Origin: a virus | Virus record (IMG/VR): IMGVR_UViG_3300020204_002217 | Span: 1 to 64,000 of that record | Direction: 5' to 3' (one strand) | Length of the DNA stretch: 64,000 nucleotides | Part shown: positions 33,495-48,400 of the stretch, piece after piece | Position numbering within the stretch: position 1 is the stretch's first letter | Layout of the letters: the number at the start of each line of letters is the position of its first letter | Translations under genes and position numbers: made by a program | Notes under the pieces: model-generated | The model's input: the letters and a program-made list of their open reading frames with translations, nothing else | Database searches by the model: none | Told to the model about the DNA's origin: nothing

Positions 33495-36400
33495 TTAATA
33501 TATGTTGGAGTTTAAGAATATAGCAGCAGAAGTTGTGCTTATTGACAAAGGATCTCCCAACGTTGTATTATATGTATAACTATTCCAAGTCCTATTATAA
33601 TTAGAAGCAATCATTCTATTATTTGGCAATAGGCTAAAGACCTCAGTATATTTTGGTATAGACAATTGCATACCTGTGCCATTTGCTCCTCTTTGTAAAT
33701 TACCTACAGTATTCAAGTCAGGATCGCAACTAAAGAATTTTATATATTCTCCATTTATTATTAAATCACGACCTTCAATTACTGTAATCATTAATTCATC
33801 CCCTTCTTCAAGATACTCTGAATTTTCAGTAATTATTAATGTCGGACTTAAAGCTTCGATTTCTACTTCGAATTGTGTTTTTGGTATTTCAATATTTTTA
33901 GTTTCATTACGTACAAGTATACCGCATAGAACTTCTTTGTTTGCGTATAGACCAAACTCATATCCATCATCTGTTGGGGCCATTACCATATACATATGTG
34001 CTTCGCTTTGTGTAACCTTACTAAGGTCGTCTAAGTAAATTTCATTATCTATATCATTTAATGCATGACGTAGGAATGTTCTTGTCTGACTGTTGGCACG
34101 ATAAACTGCAGGTTGATTATTTTTATCAACAAGATTTAAATAGCTTTCTTCATTTGGAGTTGCGTTTGGGATCATGCTAGTAATAATTACTTCATCTCCT
34201 GGCTCAATCGTTGTGAGAATACTTAATTCGTTTGCAGCATTAAGTCTTAAGTGACTAGAAGGTAATCTATAACCATTAACTGTAACCCACAATCTATCTA
34301 CATTACTTTGTTCCCACTGAGTTACTGTAATTGTACCTGAGGCATTATTTAATGCAAAGATGTCTCCTTGTCTAGTTGCACTTATAGTAAATTCATTTAA
34401 ACTTGAAGTAGTACCTGTACCTGTGCCGGCACCTGTAGCTATAAATATTGTACCAACATTATTATCTACTGCACCTACTAACGTAAAGTCGGTATCTCCT
34501 ACAGTTAAAATTTGATATTCATAATCTGTTATTAAGGCTGTAGCTACTGTTTCTGGAGCGACTGTCTTAACATAATAAGTTGTTCCGTCAATAATGTTGC
34601 TACTACTCATAATAGCATCACCAATATTTGCTCCAACTTCAGTAAACAATACTGGAGTATTAATAATTAAACCATCTGTACTCTCGACCGTAATTCTGTC
34701 GGTCGTAGCATTAGTATCAGTAGCTGTTGTTAAAGTAATTACAAACAATCCTGCTCGCCATATGTATCCGTCGCTAATATAGGCTGATACCATTTCTACA
34801 GGATAATTTGGTTGAGCATATGCTGGATTATATGGTTCAGTATATAAATCTACTATAGTGGTTGAAATTATATGCACGTAATACTTGTTATTATTCAATT
34901 GGGTAGATCCTTCTACGCCATCAATTTGTACAAATGTATTTTCCGTTAACGCATGCGGTATTCCTGTTTGTACTCTTACAGCGGGTTGCCCACCAATCTG
35001 AACTAATATAAATCCAGTATCGTCTGTAAGAGCTATTTGATTGCCATCTTCGTCCTTTATAGTAAATTCTGAGGCATTTATTATAGTATCTACAAAATAA
35101 GTTGTACCTAATAAACTTATACCGCCTAATGAAGCCTGTAATGCTTTACCAGTACCAGAACCTACAGTAGCATTAGCAGTAAATGTTCCATAAACTACTG
35201 GAGTTCCAACATAGCCTACTGCGTTCCAATTAGTATCTCCTAAAACTTCAATTCTATATTGCACACCATTTGTTAAACTATCTGCAGATGATCTAGAAGT
35301 TTTAAATAACGCAGTTTGTCCTACTACAAAATTAGCAGTACTACTACAAGTTATAACATTAGTTGTTGATGAAGTTCCTGTAACATTAGTTTCCGCTATA
35401 GGACTAGAAAGTGTATTGCTGATAAAGATAATGTTAGCTACAGTCAAACTATTGACTAAAACGGGCATAGCACCAGTGTCGTTTGTTAATTGTAATGCTG
35501 GTCCACCTAATGTTTCACTTATTACAAATTCTGTGCTATTGAGAATTTCTATAATATAATATATTTTTCCTGCTACTATTCCGTCTAGTACAGGACTTTG
35601 GAATATAATAGTGTCATTTACGTTAAGTTCCGTAGTAGTATATCCTGATGCTAATGTTAACCAATTTAAATTTTCATCATATGTTACTATGCTAGGTGTA
35701 TTTTGGTCATATGTTTGTATGCTAGGAGTATCTTGGTCATAACTTCCAATAGAATTATTAGTGCTTTCTACCACTAACTCTAGGAAATCACCACCGAGAG
35801 TACCTGTTACACCAAATTCAGTATTAAAGTATTGTCTATCAGTTAAATTGTAAGATGTTATTGCTACAACACTATTTGCTGGAGGAGGGCTTACAAATGT
35901 AAGTGTATCTAAGGATGAATTAATAGTGTACTGACTTCCTGTTTGACGTAAACCATTAATTTCTACAATTGCATTTCCAGGATTATCTTGTCCCACAAAG
36001 TAAGATAATGCAAACTGAGACGTAGAGCCATTACCATTAAACAATTCAGTTTGTGGTAAAGTATATCCATATTGAATTGGGCTAGTTTCACCAAAGAATG
36101 AATATACTAGATAATCTATGTCCTGATCATATTGATCTGCTAATAATACTTTAGCCTGCACGCTATCCGACTGTATACCAATAGCATAATCATATGTTAT
36201 GAATATACCGCCACCTGAACCTTCTGCAAGTAATATTGTTGGTCCTCCTAAAGTTGCACTAATAGTAAATTCATTATCATCAATTATATTATTAATATAA
36301 TATGTTGTTAATGGCACCAAATTTGCTCCGCCAAATGTTACAGTCTCACTAAACTTAATAGGATCATTAACACTTAATAATGCAGTAGTATTAATTGTAA

Positions 36401-39400
36401 TAGCATTATTTGTATTTTTAGTTTTAAATACTGAACCGGTTATACCATAAGTTAATAAAGAACCATTATGATACATAACTGGATCCGTATATACTAGACC
36501 TGAACCTATTTGTATTATAACACTCATTGGTCCTTCGCCGGTAAGCGGACCATCGAGCAATTCTACAGCAGGACCTGCGATTCCGCCGCTTGCAGACGCA
36601 GAAATTATAATTGCATTTCTAGCATTACTAATTTCCTTGACATAATAGTTGGTATCTTCTAATAGTCCCCCGTATGTGTCGCCTGTAAATCTTACTATTG
36701 TATTTTGTACAAAATATGAAACGTCAGTGCAAATAATATAATTACTTACACTTTCTGTTTTTATAACCGTAATTTCAATTGGTTCAGTGCCTGGCTGAAT
36801 TAAACCGCTGCCTTGAAATACACTAGCTGAGTAGTTACAATTTAAATTTATTTCTTGGAATCCAGTTATAAGATTTGCACGAATAGGATCAGTCTTAGTA
36901 CTTGATTTTACTAGCTGATCGCTGTTACCCACTTCATATACATCAATTCTTAACTTATCCATAATTGGACTGAATGGCAATGGATTTGTCAATGTAATAT
37001 AATTGTTTACATAATTTACTGTATAGTCTATTCCCTCGTACAATCTTGTGCCTAAATTAGTGGTTCCATTTATTTGGTATACCGTTAATTGTGCAGTAGT
37101 TTCACTTGTGATTTGTATACCTTCGTGTGAATGTCCATGAACATGACGCATAGGCCCATACATATATTGAACTTGATCTGCTGTATCAGGATCGTACTCT
37201 ACAGAAATTGAATTATATCCAACATGTTGGTATTCAGTTACTTCCCAATTTGTGCCTGCTCTCGTTGAAACAGTCATATTTAAATTGTCTGTAACTATAC
37301 CTGGTACTAATTCTTCTGGGCCATAACCAAACACAAACGGTGAGCCAATAACTTCATAAGCAGGGGAGACTATATTAAAGAAATTATCAATGTCCCAAGT
37401 TACGCCATCATCATATGATCTTATAGCTGTATTATTATCTCCAACAACAGTAAATCTTGTTTCTGCACTATCAAAATTTATAGCATTTAGATTTTCTGTG
37501 ACACCACTTGTTTGTGTAACCCAATTAAATCCATCACTACTAGTTCTAACTTCACCATCGTTACCTACAGCCATGTAGATATTGTTTTGATATATAACAT
37601 CGTTAAGTTTTGGTTCGTATGGATATTTGTACATTAATGTTTGTTCAGGTATAGATCCTATACCAGATAAACCTACTGTACCTGTACCCGATGTTGTACC
37701 TGTTGCTGTAAACACAACTCCTGGCGTATTTGTTGCTGCGCCAACTAAAACAAAATTAGATGTTCCTGGATTTAATATTGTGTAGGTCTTACCGATTTCT
37801 AAATTGCCTGCAGTTACATCTGAATTTATTGTTATGAAGTTACTTGACAAAATGCCAGTAACAGTATATGAAACGTCATCGTCAATGATGTCGAATGGCT
37901 TAGTAAATCTTACTGTATCTCCTACAATAAATCCTAGAGTGCTGCCTACAGCTATTTTCTGTAAGCTTGATCCTAACACTAAATTTACGTTTGTTTCGGT
38001 GATGCCTTGCCATGTGCCCGGCTGTGTTGATGTATAGATAGCACCATTATCACCGACAATTATAATATTAGTGCCATCACTAGTTATACTATAGAAACCA
38101 TTTTGTGTAGCTGAACCTGCACTTGTCCAGTTATAACCATTAGTACTATAAAGAATAATGTTTGTACTAACTATTTCGGTTAGTCCGCTGCTATAATCAT
38201 AACGCTGACCTTTACCAACTGCTATCCAACCGCTAAACAAACTAGTGCTTACATAACTTATACCATATAGTTCTTGTGTTAAGTTACTATCAAATCTAAA
38301 CACTTCCTGCCAAACTGTTGAGTTTGTACTTAAAACTATCTTATTACCTACAGCAACATAAACTCCATTATTATAAGCTACACTATTTAAACTTAATGCA
38401 CCATTTGATAATGGTATAGCATACTGACTAGTTTTTCCGAAAGGTATTAGTTGTCCTGCAGTAGTCCATGCTGTGGAATTTACACTGCGTATAATAGGTG
38501 TTGCGCTATTCGTACTGGTCATTACATAATAAGTGCCTGAGTATATTACGTCACTTAATCCTAACGGTTCATTTGCAATTTTTGCAATATCCCAATTTAC
38601 ATCGTCAATATCTACAGCAAAGGCTGAGTATGTTGGTAAGTTTGCTGGTGCAAAATAACGTGTACCAACAAATATCAAACTTTCCATATTAATATTTGTT
38701 GGATAGAAAGCCTGCGCTTGTAGTTGCGTGTCTAGAGGAAATTGTTGATCTGGTTCAAACGCATTACCTAAGTAGTTGTTATTTGGATAACGTGTTCCAG
38801 TAACTAATTGAGTTGTGTCAACACCAGGCATATCAACAGTTGGTTGATAGTATCCTATTATACGATCTAGACCATTTAATACTCTGTCACCGCTGTTTAA
38901 CAATTCCCATTTACCATATACGAATTCAGGGTCATTATTACTTACAATACATCTGTATACATTATTATTATATTTGACTATGCTTTGATTAAAGTAAAAC
39001 GGTTCAGGCAAGAATGTAAATGCTCCTGCTTTTGCCATTGTCATATTTCCACTAGAATTAGTTAATGAGAATGTTGAGCCTCCTGGCTGATCGCTTATTG
39101 TAATTGTATTACTACTCTTTGTTAAAATATAATAAGGAGTACCCAAAGTTACGCCCCCAAATACTGTGCCAGAAAATATTATTGTATCATTTATATTAAA
39201 TTCGCTTGCATTTGTAACAGTAATGATGTTTGATGCAATACTGCTAGCAGTTGTAGTTGTATATCCATTATAGTTAAAATCATTAATATTAACATGCTGA
39301 GTTAATAATGGATTACTGTAGACTTCAAATGTATTTGCACTTAACACCTTAAGATAATACTGATTAGCTACACCAGCAGGTGTTCCTTGACATATTACAT

Positions 39401-42400
39401 TTTCAAGTTGTCCATTTGCACCTATCGTTTCAACTACTATGGTTAAATTATTATTTGGTGTTGTGCCACCAATTAAAACTCCTGCTATAGTAATAGTATT
39501 GTCTGTTGCAAAGCCTGATCCAGCATCTTGAATTTGTACTCTATATCCGCCTAATATATAACTTACATCGAATATTGGAGTGCTAGTAATTTCTTGATCT
39601 AATACAACAGTTTTAGTTTCACTACTTAAAGCAATAGTGGAACCGCCTATTGAACTTGATAATGTTATAAAAGGTTCGCCGGCACCAGTCATTGGTCCGC
39701 TATCTGCTGTTAAATCTTCCTCTGGTCCTCCTGGACTTAAAGAAATCTTAAAGCTTGTATTGGACACAATTGAGCTAGGTACTACATAGTATTGAACACC
39801 AATAACTATACCACCTAAACCAGAACCACTAAAAATTATTGAAGCATTATCATATAAGTTGCTAGTATCAGAAGTTAATAATAAATTTGCACTTGTAGTT
39901 GCTGTTACCGTAGTTTCTAATACACCAATTGTTTTAATAAAATAAGTTGTTCCGGAAGTTAATCCACCTAAGTCTTGATCTAGAGTAAATGGCATATTAA
40001 CATACATGTTTGTAGTGCCATCTACAACTTCAACAATATATACGTCTTCTATTGCTAATGCATTAATACCGGTTAAGGATGCCATAACACTACGTGATAT
40101 TAAGTTGCCGATTGTAAAGACATCTATATTCACGTATTGAGGGCTTGTATCGTAAAAAGTAAATAATTGACCATCTACTTGTCCAGGGCTTACTGGAAGT
40201 GATACATTCATTACTATATCAGTATCAGCATCGGTTAATTGTACAACCTCAGCTTGACTTGTACCTAATCCTGTTGTATCTGTAGCACTTGCTACGGTAG
40301 TTACAGCAAATGTTGTGCCGTTGATACTTTCACTTAAAGTTATTATTTGTAGGTCAATAATAGAACTTACATAATATATTACGCCTTCTAATATATTACC
40401 GAAATTACTTACAGTTAATCCAGATATTTCTAGGTTACTAAATGTAATAGGTTCATTGACTGCCAACCCAGTAGTACTATCTAAAAACACATAATTACCT
40501 GTGCTATTAGTTTCAGTCAAAATGTATGTAGTTGGATTTTTACTTTCACTGATAGTAAATGTTTGTTCATCTAGAATGCTTGTAACATAATATGTTTGGT
40601 TCATTCTAATGTTGCCGGCATATAGAGGAGGATCTATTACTCCTGGTAGTGTAAAGAACAATGGAATATTCGTATACAAGCCGGTTGTGCCACCTGTACC
40701 TATAGCTGTGATTGGTACTGTTAATGCATTTACATTAGCTGAGGCTCCTGTAATTGTACGTATACCCGAATAATCTACACTAATAATTGTTTTGTTAACA
40801 ATTTCTGCTGTGTAAAGTTTACATCCTGCTGGACTTACTGTATAGTCTGCTAAATTAATACTTGAGCCACCATTAGTTAAACTTACTTTAAAATTCTTTT
40901 CATCTACAATTTCACTTATATAATAAACTGTAAATCCTTGTAGACCACTTGTGCCCACATCGCCAATCATTTTAATTGGCATTCCAATGGTAAAGCCTAT
41001 AGTAGAGCCGGAACTATTAGGCTCACCTGTATCATCATCATATGGTTCAAGTTCAATAGTATCGTTAGTACCATCAAAATCTACAACTGTTCTTTCAAAA
41101 CTCGACCATTCAACACCGTCACTGTTATCAATAGTAATTGAAGTTGGTATACTTTCTACAGTGTTTATTGGGAAGACTACTCCTTGTGCGCTAGCTAAAA
41201 TATTTTCGATAGGCGGAGTTGTGCTTTGTAATGATATTATTGAGCTACTTACTCTTTCACTGTTTTCATAGGTACCTGCAAAGAAGGATCCATAAAATGC
41301 ATCGGCTCTCCAATCTGTAACCTGACTATTATATGTTGTTCTATCAAAGCGTAGATTGATATTATTTTCTCTCACAGGCATAGCACTGCTAATTGTGCTA
41401 GCTTTTGCACCAAAATTAAGTGTATGTGAGCCAGAGCCTTGATTATAAAGTGTAACTCTATCAACATCATTAACTGCATCATCAAAACTAGTATAGAGAG
41501 CAATAATTGTAAATGGTGCGTTTTCTAATACATTGATGTAATACCATTGATTGTTATCTAAACCACCAACATTAATACTGCCTGGATTATTTTTATATCT
41601 TAATAAATTTCCTGTACTCAAAGAAGGTGCAAATATTTTAATTGTATTTGTTAGTTCGTTAATATCGCTTACAGTGAAATCAATTACTAGTGCAGGATCA
41701 ATAATAATTTCTGGTAAGAATACATATCCTAATCCTGGATTTATTACAGTAACACTTACTACACTGTCTAAACTCATAACTGCTTCTAGTACAGCCGGTA
41801 CTTTTGGTTCTGGATATAAACTTGCTGTGCCAGTACCTGTACCTGCACCGGTAGCTATAAAGCTTAAGCCAATAGTATTACTAGTTGCACCGATTAGCGT
41901 AAAGTCAGTAGGATTATTGTTAAGTCCTAAAGATTGTATAATATAGTTTCTACCACTTATAAAAGTGCCTGCTTCTGTTAGACCTATGTCTATATAAGCT
42001 GTGACCTTAGGTGGTTCAGTATATTGACTGCCACCGTCAAGTAGTAATACAGGCGGTAAGTCAATATAAATATTTTGTCCTGGTAAATGATCAAATACTG
42101 TGGTACTATTTAATCCGCGCACTAATCCGCTTAGTGTGTTTAATGCTCTATTAACGTTGGAGTATCCAATTAATTCATAACTTTGTTTAGTTGGGTCACT
42201 TGGATCATAAATTTTAATTACGCCGTTTATAGGGAACCCACTAGCGTTGTCAACTATTATAAAGTTACTTGCTAATGTAACATAGCTGCCTAATGTAGTA
42301 ATTAAGAAATCATTTTGCCCAGTTATGCTTACTCCATAATTATTATACCACTGAGTATATTCTGCATTTTGCCAAATGTCATTACCAGGCAAATATTGAT

Positions 42401-45400
42401 AACCAGTATTTGGATTTTGATAAACTAGTTCAGGGCTTACAAACTGATTAATATCAAAGGCGAATTGTGCGGGCAAATCAAAGTCAGTTATATTGCCTTG
42501 ATATATTTCCTCACCTGTATATTGAATTAAGAAGTCTTTTATTACAACGTGATAGGGCTTAACTTCATTGACATAACCTTCTAGGAAAGTTTGATTATCG
42601 CTTTGAAAAACCTTCAATGGTATTAGTTCTCTAATCTTGTGACTAATATCGACAAGACTTGTTTTATTTAACCATGGTAAGTAATTTTGTGACTCCACAG
42701 TTTCACTTTGAATATAATCAAATAACAATATTAAACTTTGATTTCTTAAAATTAAAAGTTCATTAGTATAAATCTGTTCATTTAATGCACGAATTATCCA
42801 ACGAGTTGGACCAGAAGGATATACATCGTATGTGTCAGTATCAAAGAAGTTATCTCCAAATCCTAATCTACCTTTTGAGTAATCCCATAAAGTACTACTA
42901 AACTCAATTGTACCATTTTGTAGACCAATACGGATCCAACTCTCTTTGCCGGTTATATTATCCTCGTCATAAATATACCATTCAGTATTACCATCACCGT
43001 TAGTAGCTACAGAAACTATCGTGCCATAAGGTACTTGTAATTTAGATAGGTCTGCATATAAAGGAACACGCAGTGCTGCTCTAGTACTATTATCATAGCC
43101 AGGAGCCCACCAATTAATATTATTAACATAATCTCTAGTATTATAAATTAAAACTTGTTCGCCATTAACCTCAATATAACCTTTATTGTTTAAGAATGTA
43201 GCACCGGGACGAATTTCATTAATTGGATACTTTGCTAGTTCAGCATTAGCAAAAGTCAAATAATTTTTTAAAGCCAAATTTCTATTATAGAAGAAACTTT
43301 GTCTTGGTCTTGCTAGTATACCGGATTGTACTGCCTTAGGTAAATATGGATTAGGTACTATTTGCCCTGGTTCATCTGTACCCGGACTATAATTTACTAC
43401 GCCTGATAAACTATCTAACAACTTGTCGTAAAGACTAGTTGGATATATGCTGTCTACTGTTGGGAAACCAGGCAAGAAGTCGTCAGGATTATTAACTCTT
43501 ATTAAATTAAATTCATTGTGACTTTCTGCTGCTGTACTGCCAGTGGAGTAGCCTACGTGTAATACGCTATCATCTGCATTTAAATATGATTGAGAATTAT
43601 ATAATGCAAAAGCATTAGGCAATAATGGCGCTAGATAAGCTATGCCTGATGCTAGGGGATTAGCAATATAATTACTTATTGTTGTATCTGATAATGTTTT
43701 TCCGCGCTGTTTTGCAATTATGCCAGTATCTCTTACCCAAAAGTAATATAGTAAAGAATTACCACCATTATTATCATTAACAGCTTCTACGCTAAAATTA
43801 TTAATATTATATGGTATGCCGGGTCCTTCATAATTTACAGGTATCTGTTCAGAAACTACCCATGAATAAATTGCAACGTCACTATTTGGAAACAAATTTG
43901 CCCAATATCTTGCATTGTAAGCTGGATCGTTTTGATGATAATTTAAATATCTTATATTTGAAGTGTCGAACCATATTTGTCCAACATTTCGTGCGCCCCA
44001 CATTTCACCAGTATCTAAGAATATACTATAGCCGGCTGGATCGTTATTACATACATAATCAATATTTGGTCTTACTGCGCCTAGTATTTTGCCTTGCAAT
44101 GGATCAACATAATCTAAATGAACAAGTGTATTATTTGTAGACGCACTAAAAATTTGAGTATTTTGTATTTTTGTAATGTCAACTACTTCTGCACTTTCTC
44201 TAAATATTTGCCAGTCATTTAATCCATTCAAATTAACAAAGGTTGTAACTTGACCGTCTGTAAAGTCGGGTCTAAAGTTTGGAGTGCCCACTACAACCCT
44301 ATTTTCATTAAAGTCTAAAGTTGTGCCATATCTTGGTTGTGAACCATAATTTAAATTTTGATCATTTACACATTGTGCGTAAACAAAAGCACCCACATTA
44401 TTAATATTTTCATTATAAATGCCGATGTAATCATACATATACACCGCGCCTGCGTTTACAAAACCTTCTATAAACTGTGTGCAATTATTATCAAAAACAG
44501 TATCATTATCTAGGTTAGCGTCATCAGTAAAATCAAATAATGTTTGAGCATAACGTGTTCCTACAGGAGCACTTACTACAATACTATTATTTGATGTATT
44601 AAATTTAACAAAAGTACCAAATTGTGTAGGACCTGTTAAGTGTGGGCACTGTATGGTTTGAGTATTTGTATATAAAGTAAATCCTAACTCGGTTAATGTG
44701 TCAATTTCTGTTACGCTGATATTTAACTTTTCATTTATCGGTGCAAGATCATTATCTAACAATTGAATTACTAAAATACCATTTGTTTGGCTTGCGACTA
44801 TATTAGTGATGTTTGCAGAATTGATTGCTTCCATCACACTTTCAGCATCACCTGCAGTCAATAAAATATAATAACCATTTATTAATAATTTTCTATTTGT
44901 AGTTATAGAGACTGATTGATTTCCTGTTATGCTACCATATTTTTGAGAGCCGTTCGTATATCTGTACACCGCGCCTTCTTCATTTGCACTATTCAGTGCA
45001 AATGGCGCACCTATAATTATTTCATTACCATATCGATTTGATGATACGCTTGTGCCGAATCCTGTGCCTGTACGTTGAGTGTTCGGGCTATCAATAGCTT
45101 GTACTAATACAAAATTATTACTACTGATATTAATAACATCGCCTGCTCTTAAAAAGCCTGCATAATAAATGTTAGATCCAATTACATAATAATTGTCATC
45201 TGTAACATTTATACCATTTACACTTACATATAAAGGTGTACTTTGTATTGTTGCAGATATAGTTAATGGACCAGCTTTAGTAGCTAAATTAACAACTGTA
45301 TTTGTGCTTCTTGATGTTTTAATAGTAATCGTTGAACCAACTATGCTACCTACATAGTAAACTTGATTTGCTATAATATTTGTATCTAACAAGTCATTAC

Positions 45401-48400
45401 CTGTAAAGACAATTGCATCATTAGGATTAATATTTGCTATATCGTTTAAAGTGATTGTATTAGATGAGCCGTCTAATGTGCTAGTTGCTGTTCTCGATAA
45501 TGTTGAAGGAGTCCAAGCTAAAGGAAATACTTGCGGTTGACCATTGATAGAAGGAGCTTGAGTTTCTATATTTTGTATAAGTCTTTGATATACATAAGAC
45601 GCTCCAGTATTTTCAACAGATACACTATAATCTTTACTTGGCGCGCCAACAACTAATGTGTCTCCGTAATAATCAGTAGAAATAGAAGTACCATATGCCT
45701 CTGCGGATACACCAGTAATTACGCTAGAATATTGATAAGTTACTTGGCTTGCTTGACCAGTTCCACTACCTACTCCTGTTGCGACAAAATACAATCCTAC
45801 TAGGTTGTCGTCAGCACCTACAGCAGTAAAGTCTGTTGGATCTTCTAATACCTTACCATTACCGGTTCCCACAGCAGTAGCCGTGAATACTGTACCGATT
45901 TCATTTGATGCAGCACCTATAGTTGTAAAGTCGGTAGTTCCTTGTGAAACGATTTGATATGTTTGTCCTATAGTTATGCTAGTAGCTACAATTTCATCAC
46001 CTAAAGATGTAATTTGAAATGTTTGACCTACTGCAAAATAACCTGCTGTATATGGAATATTGCTCTTTCTATAAACAAATATTTTATTATCGTCCTTTGC
46101 TGAGATGTATAACCAATTTGTATCTCCGGAGAATGCTAAGGCTTCGCCCCATTCTCCTGTTGCACTTGCATGTCTGCTTATCTCTTGATATGTTACAAAG
46201 TCGTCAGTGACTGGAGTATCATTGATAGTGTAAACATAAACTTTTGGTGTGCCCGTTGGTTGTGACACAATATATAAATTTTGTGCGTGTGCTAAGGCAG
46301 TACCATAACTTGTAGTTTCGGTTATAGTTTCATTTAACTGATAATTTTCGTAAAGATCATTATAAGTGTAACGATATAAACTACCTATATCTTTGTCAGT
46401 TATTAAATATCCAGCAATACTATCATAACCAACTGCACTACCAAACTTAGCACTATTTTGTTTTGTAAATTCTTCTTCAAATTTATAGTTAATACTCTTG
46501 CGATATACTGCCCAACTGCCGCTCTCAGCTTCGTCTACCCAAACAGTGTTTTTTACAAATTCAGTATCAATTAACGGTAGTGAATTAATTTGAGAAGCAT
46601 TAGCTACTCTTGCTGTTTGAAACTTATAGGCAACACCTTGACCTGTTACAATATTAACATTATTTGTTAAATTAAATGTTAATTCAATTATTACTTTATT
46701 TTGATCAAGAATTTCTTGGCAAATATAATAACCATCTACTATTGGACTAAAATTAATAATTGCAAATGGTTGAAATTTCGTTAATCCATGAGGCTGTTTA
46801 AACGTAACAGTACTAAAATTTTGATTATTATTAATTTGTACACTTATTACATTTCCTATGACTTTAGGAGTATAAATTTGAAAGTCAGCAAGATAATTAG
46901 CTATCCATACAAATTGATTGACATAAAATTCATTTAAAGTAACAGGAACACCGTTGGCTCCTATAGCTGAAGGTAATTCGCTAACGTAATATGCTAGCAT
47001 TTTAACATCATTAACATTTGCATAACCAGCGTTTGGATATATGTCGCTGTAACTTGTAGGTTCTATTGTAGGTAGTACATTTGGATTAGATATTGGCTGA
47101 CTGTAATTAAACAATGAATATATAGGTACTTGTTGCTGTATACCGGGTGTATAAACACCATTAGTTAATGCAACTGTGCCAGGATTATTAGTTAATAATT
47201 TTTGTTTTAATCTAAATTCAACAAAGTTGTCATTCAATACTCCACCAAAAGCCTGTGATTTAATAGCCCAATTTTCATAAACTGTATAATCAATACCGCC
47301 TTGCGGTAATTGCGCTCCTTGGAAGGCTGTCAATGCATTCAATGTACCTTTATTTTTGATGAAGTTTTTATATACATTAATTTGTGTAATATCTGTTAAA
47401 TCTGCGATTGCTAGATAATCTCTAGGACGATATCCTATTAATGAGAATGATAATAAGTCTGCATCTTTTTCAAGGTTAGCAACATCTGTATTGTAATACA
47501 ATGCACTTTCATAACTTCTAGTACTGCTATTAGGCAGTAATCCTTTTTGAATTTCATTGTAATCAGTTTCTTTCCATTCATCTTCCTGAAAAATATTGTT
47601 TGGTTGAATAATTGTCGATGCAGTAAAAAACTTATTTTTATACTTAACGATACTGCCCTTTGTATATTTGACTTCTTTTTTCCATTGTTCAATATTATCT
47701 TGGTTATAGATAAAGCCGCTAGCAGTAACTGTTCCGTTCCAATCAGCAGTTTTAGTGCCATACAGTTTAATTCTTACTTGTCTTAAACCTGTTATTAAGT
47801 TATAAATGATATCATCAAATAATGTCACATTATCAAAGACGATTCCATTTTCAAATGCGCTTAAATTAAATTGTCCATAAGCAATAGTATCACCCTTATT
47901 TTGTGTTTTGACACTAAAAAGTGTATCATTTCTTACAATTGATAAATCCTTCAACTGTATTGGATAAAGATTTTGATTTAATATAAAGTTTTGTTGTTGT
48001 ATAGTTAATGGTTGTACTACAAGTCCTGGTTTATCAATATTAAGTTCTGTAGCCCAAGGATTTAAAGTTACAATACTACTATCTTGCCAACCCATCTGTG
48101 ACCAATATAAAAATTCTAATACCATTTGTTGCCAAGTTACAGGTACAGCGTTTGTAATTTGATTAAATTGTGCGCCTTGTTGTTGTATATAATTGCCATA
48201 GCTCATTAAGAATTGTGACAACTCTTGTGCTGTTGAAAACGTTGTACCATATGGAACATACTCTAATGTAGTGCTGTAGTTTTTTGCTACTTTTACAGTC
48301 ATATTTTCTACAACCAAATTATCTAACTCGCCGTCAAAAATTGGTTTAACTATTGTAAAATAGGCGTACTGTTGATTATTACCAAATACACTATATCCTT

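Noticed and set aside
47438-47761. A 107-codon minus-strand frame inside the giant gene
   Set aside because: It is in a different frame from the giant protein, lacks a start signal, and has no recognisable features.
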